Positions 63,676-64,000 of a stretch of 64,000 bases of DNA are shown here, piece after piece. This DNA comes from Prorocentrum cordatum (Eukaryota; Sar; Dinophyceae; Prorocentrales; Prorocentraceae). The stretch is taken from positions 33,501 to 97,500 of the forward strand of contig CAUYUJ010001384.1 of NCBI GenBank assembly GCA_963575745.1, read 5' to 3'. The notes beneath the pieces were generated by a model. The model did not search any database. It was not told the DNA's origin and saw nothing but the letters and a program-made list of their open reading frames with translations. Every line of letters starts with the position of its first letter. Within the stretch, counting starts at the first letter, position 1. Position numbers and translations under genes: made by a program.

Positions 63676-64000
63676 CGATGAAGGTGGGCGATGTTGGCGA
63701 TGACTCGGTTGCGATGGGGATGAGGCTGATGCTGTTGCTGCCATTGTTGACGATGATGATACGGGTTACGGGGCCGAAGGGGGAGGGTGATGCTGCTGAT
63801 GATGGTGATGGCGGATGGTCGTGATGGCGAATATGACGGCGAGGACTGATGATGATGGGCGTTCTCCGATTTTCAATCCAGGAGCAAAATGAGAGCCGCC
63901 AGATACGTTCGGCCAGCGGTGCCTTTTTTACTCTGCGTGCCAACTGCAAAAGGGCACCGTACATCTGTATCTGCTCCATAGCCTTGTCTCACGAGAGGCG
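63676..64000. other. window end, no gene supported
   Basis: Degenerate GATGGTGATG to about 63860, then unique sequence. The minus frame there (IQMYGALLQLARRVKKAPLA) could be coding but is cut by the window edge. Confidence 0.35.

Noticed and set aside
1-64000. Dinoflagellate spliced leader gene or SL-5S array
   Set aside because: No stretch matching the 22-base leader (CCGTAGCCATTTTGGCTCAAG-like core) was found by eye; near hits such as TCCGTAG in the mosaic repeats diverge after seven bases.

Overview
The window reads as nuclear DNA of a dinoflagellate, probably a large-genome, GC-rich free-living type; the genus cannot be fixed from sequence alone. The reasons are very low gene density, dozens of triplet microsatellites (GGA, GAT, GTC), layered satellite families, and decayed retroelements. 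No rRNA, tRNA, CRISPR, operon or dinoflagellate spliced-leader gene was recognised by eye.

Region 1 (1-23.3 kb) is built from a single mosaic repeat system. It contains 162-177 bp tandem arrays in both orientations, GC-rich perfect palindromes, pyrimidine-rich blocks, and a recurring hairpin of about 33 bp (GGCGGTAACC / GGTTTACCGCC arms) found 16 times here and nowhere later. Two large APE-type LINE retrotransposons (10555-14580 and 17758-21430) and one short insertion (16081-16313) all end with an A-run joined to the same internal point of that hairpin, which suggests site preference. Both LINEs carry an apurinic-type endonuclease remnant, a reverse transcriptase whose motif C reads WADN, and a C-terminal RNase H whose conserved blocks come in permuted order (DS and N..AD first, DGG and E afterwards). 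Both are broken by stops or frameshifts.

Region 2 (23.3-30.9 kb) holds GC-rich, coding-like but interrupted sequence of unknown identity. It ends in the one convincing host exon (30244-30848, +), a putative glycosyltransferase-like protein with an RIRPDV motif, bounded by AG/GT splice signals.

Region 3 (30.9-52 kb) is almost entirely repeats: long GAT and GGA arrays, low-complexity CTTGGGGCC blocks with shared end modules, a 102 bp tandem array, 90 bp minisatellites with shared flanks, two copies of a MITE-like element, and a 192 bp foldback element.

Region 4 (52.1-56.3 kb, minus strand) is a second, unrelated decayed retroelement. Its reverse transcriptase keeps ADADQAYE, GMPIG and YVDD motifs and a later WLDV block. 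Next to it is a gag-like, coiled-coil, W/G-rich ORF. The coding signal hops between frames, so it is a pseudogene or indel-rich assembly.

Region 5 (56.3-64 kb) returns to microsatellites, the 90 bp minisatellite (about 12 copies), an 80-90 bp AT-richer minisatellite, and a possible K/R/E-rich exon on the minus strand near 63.2 kb.
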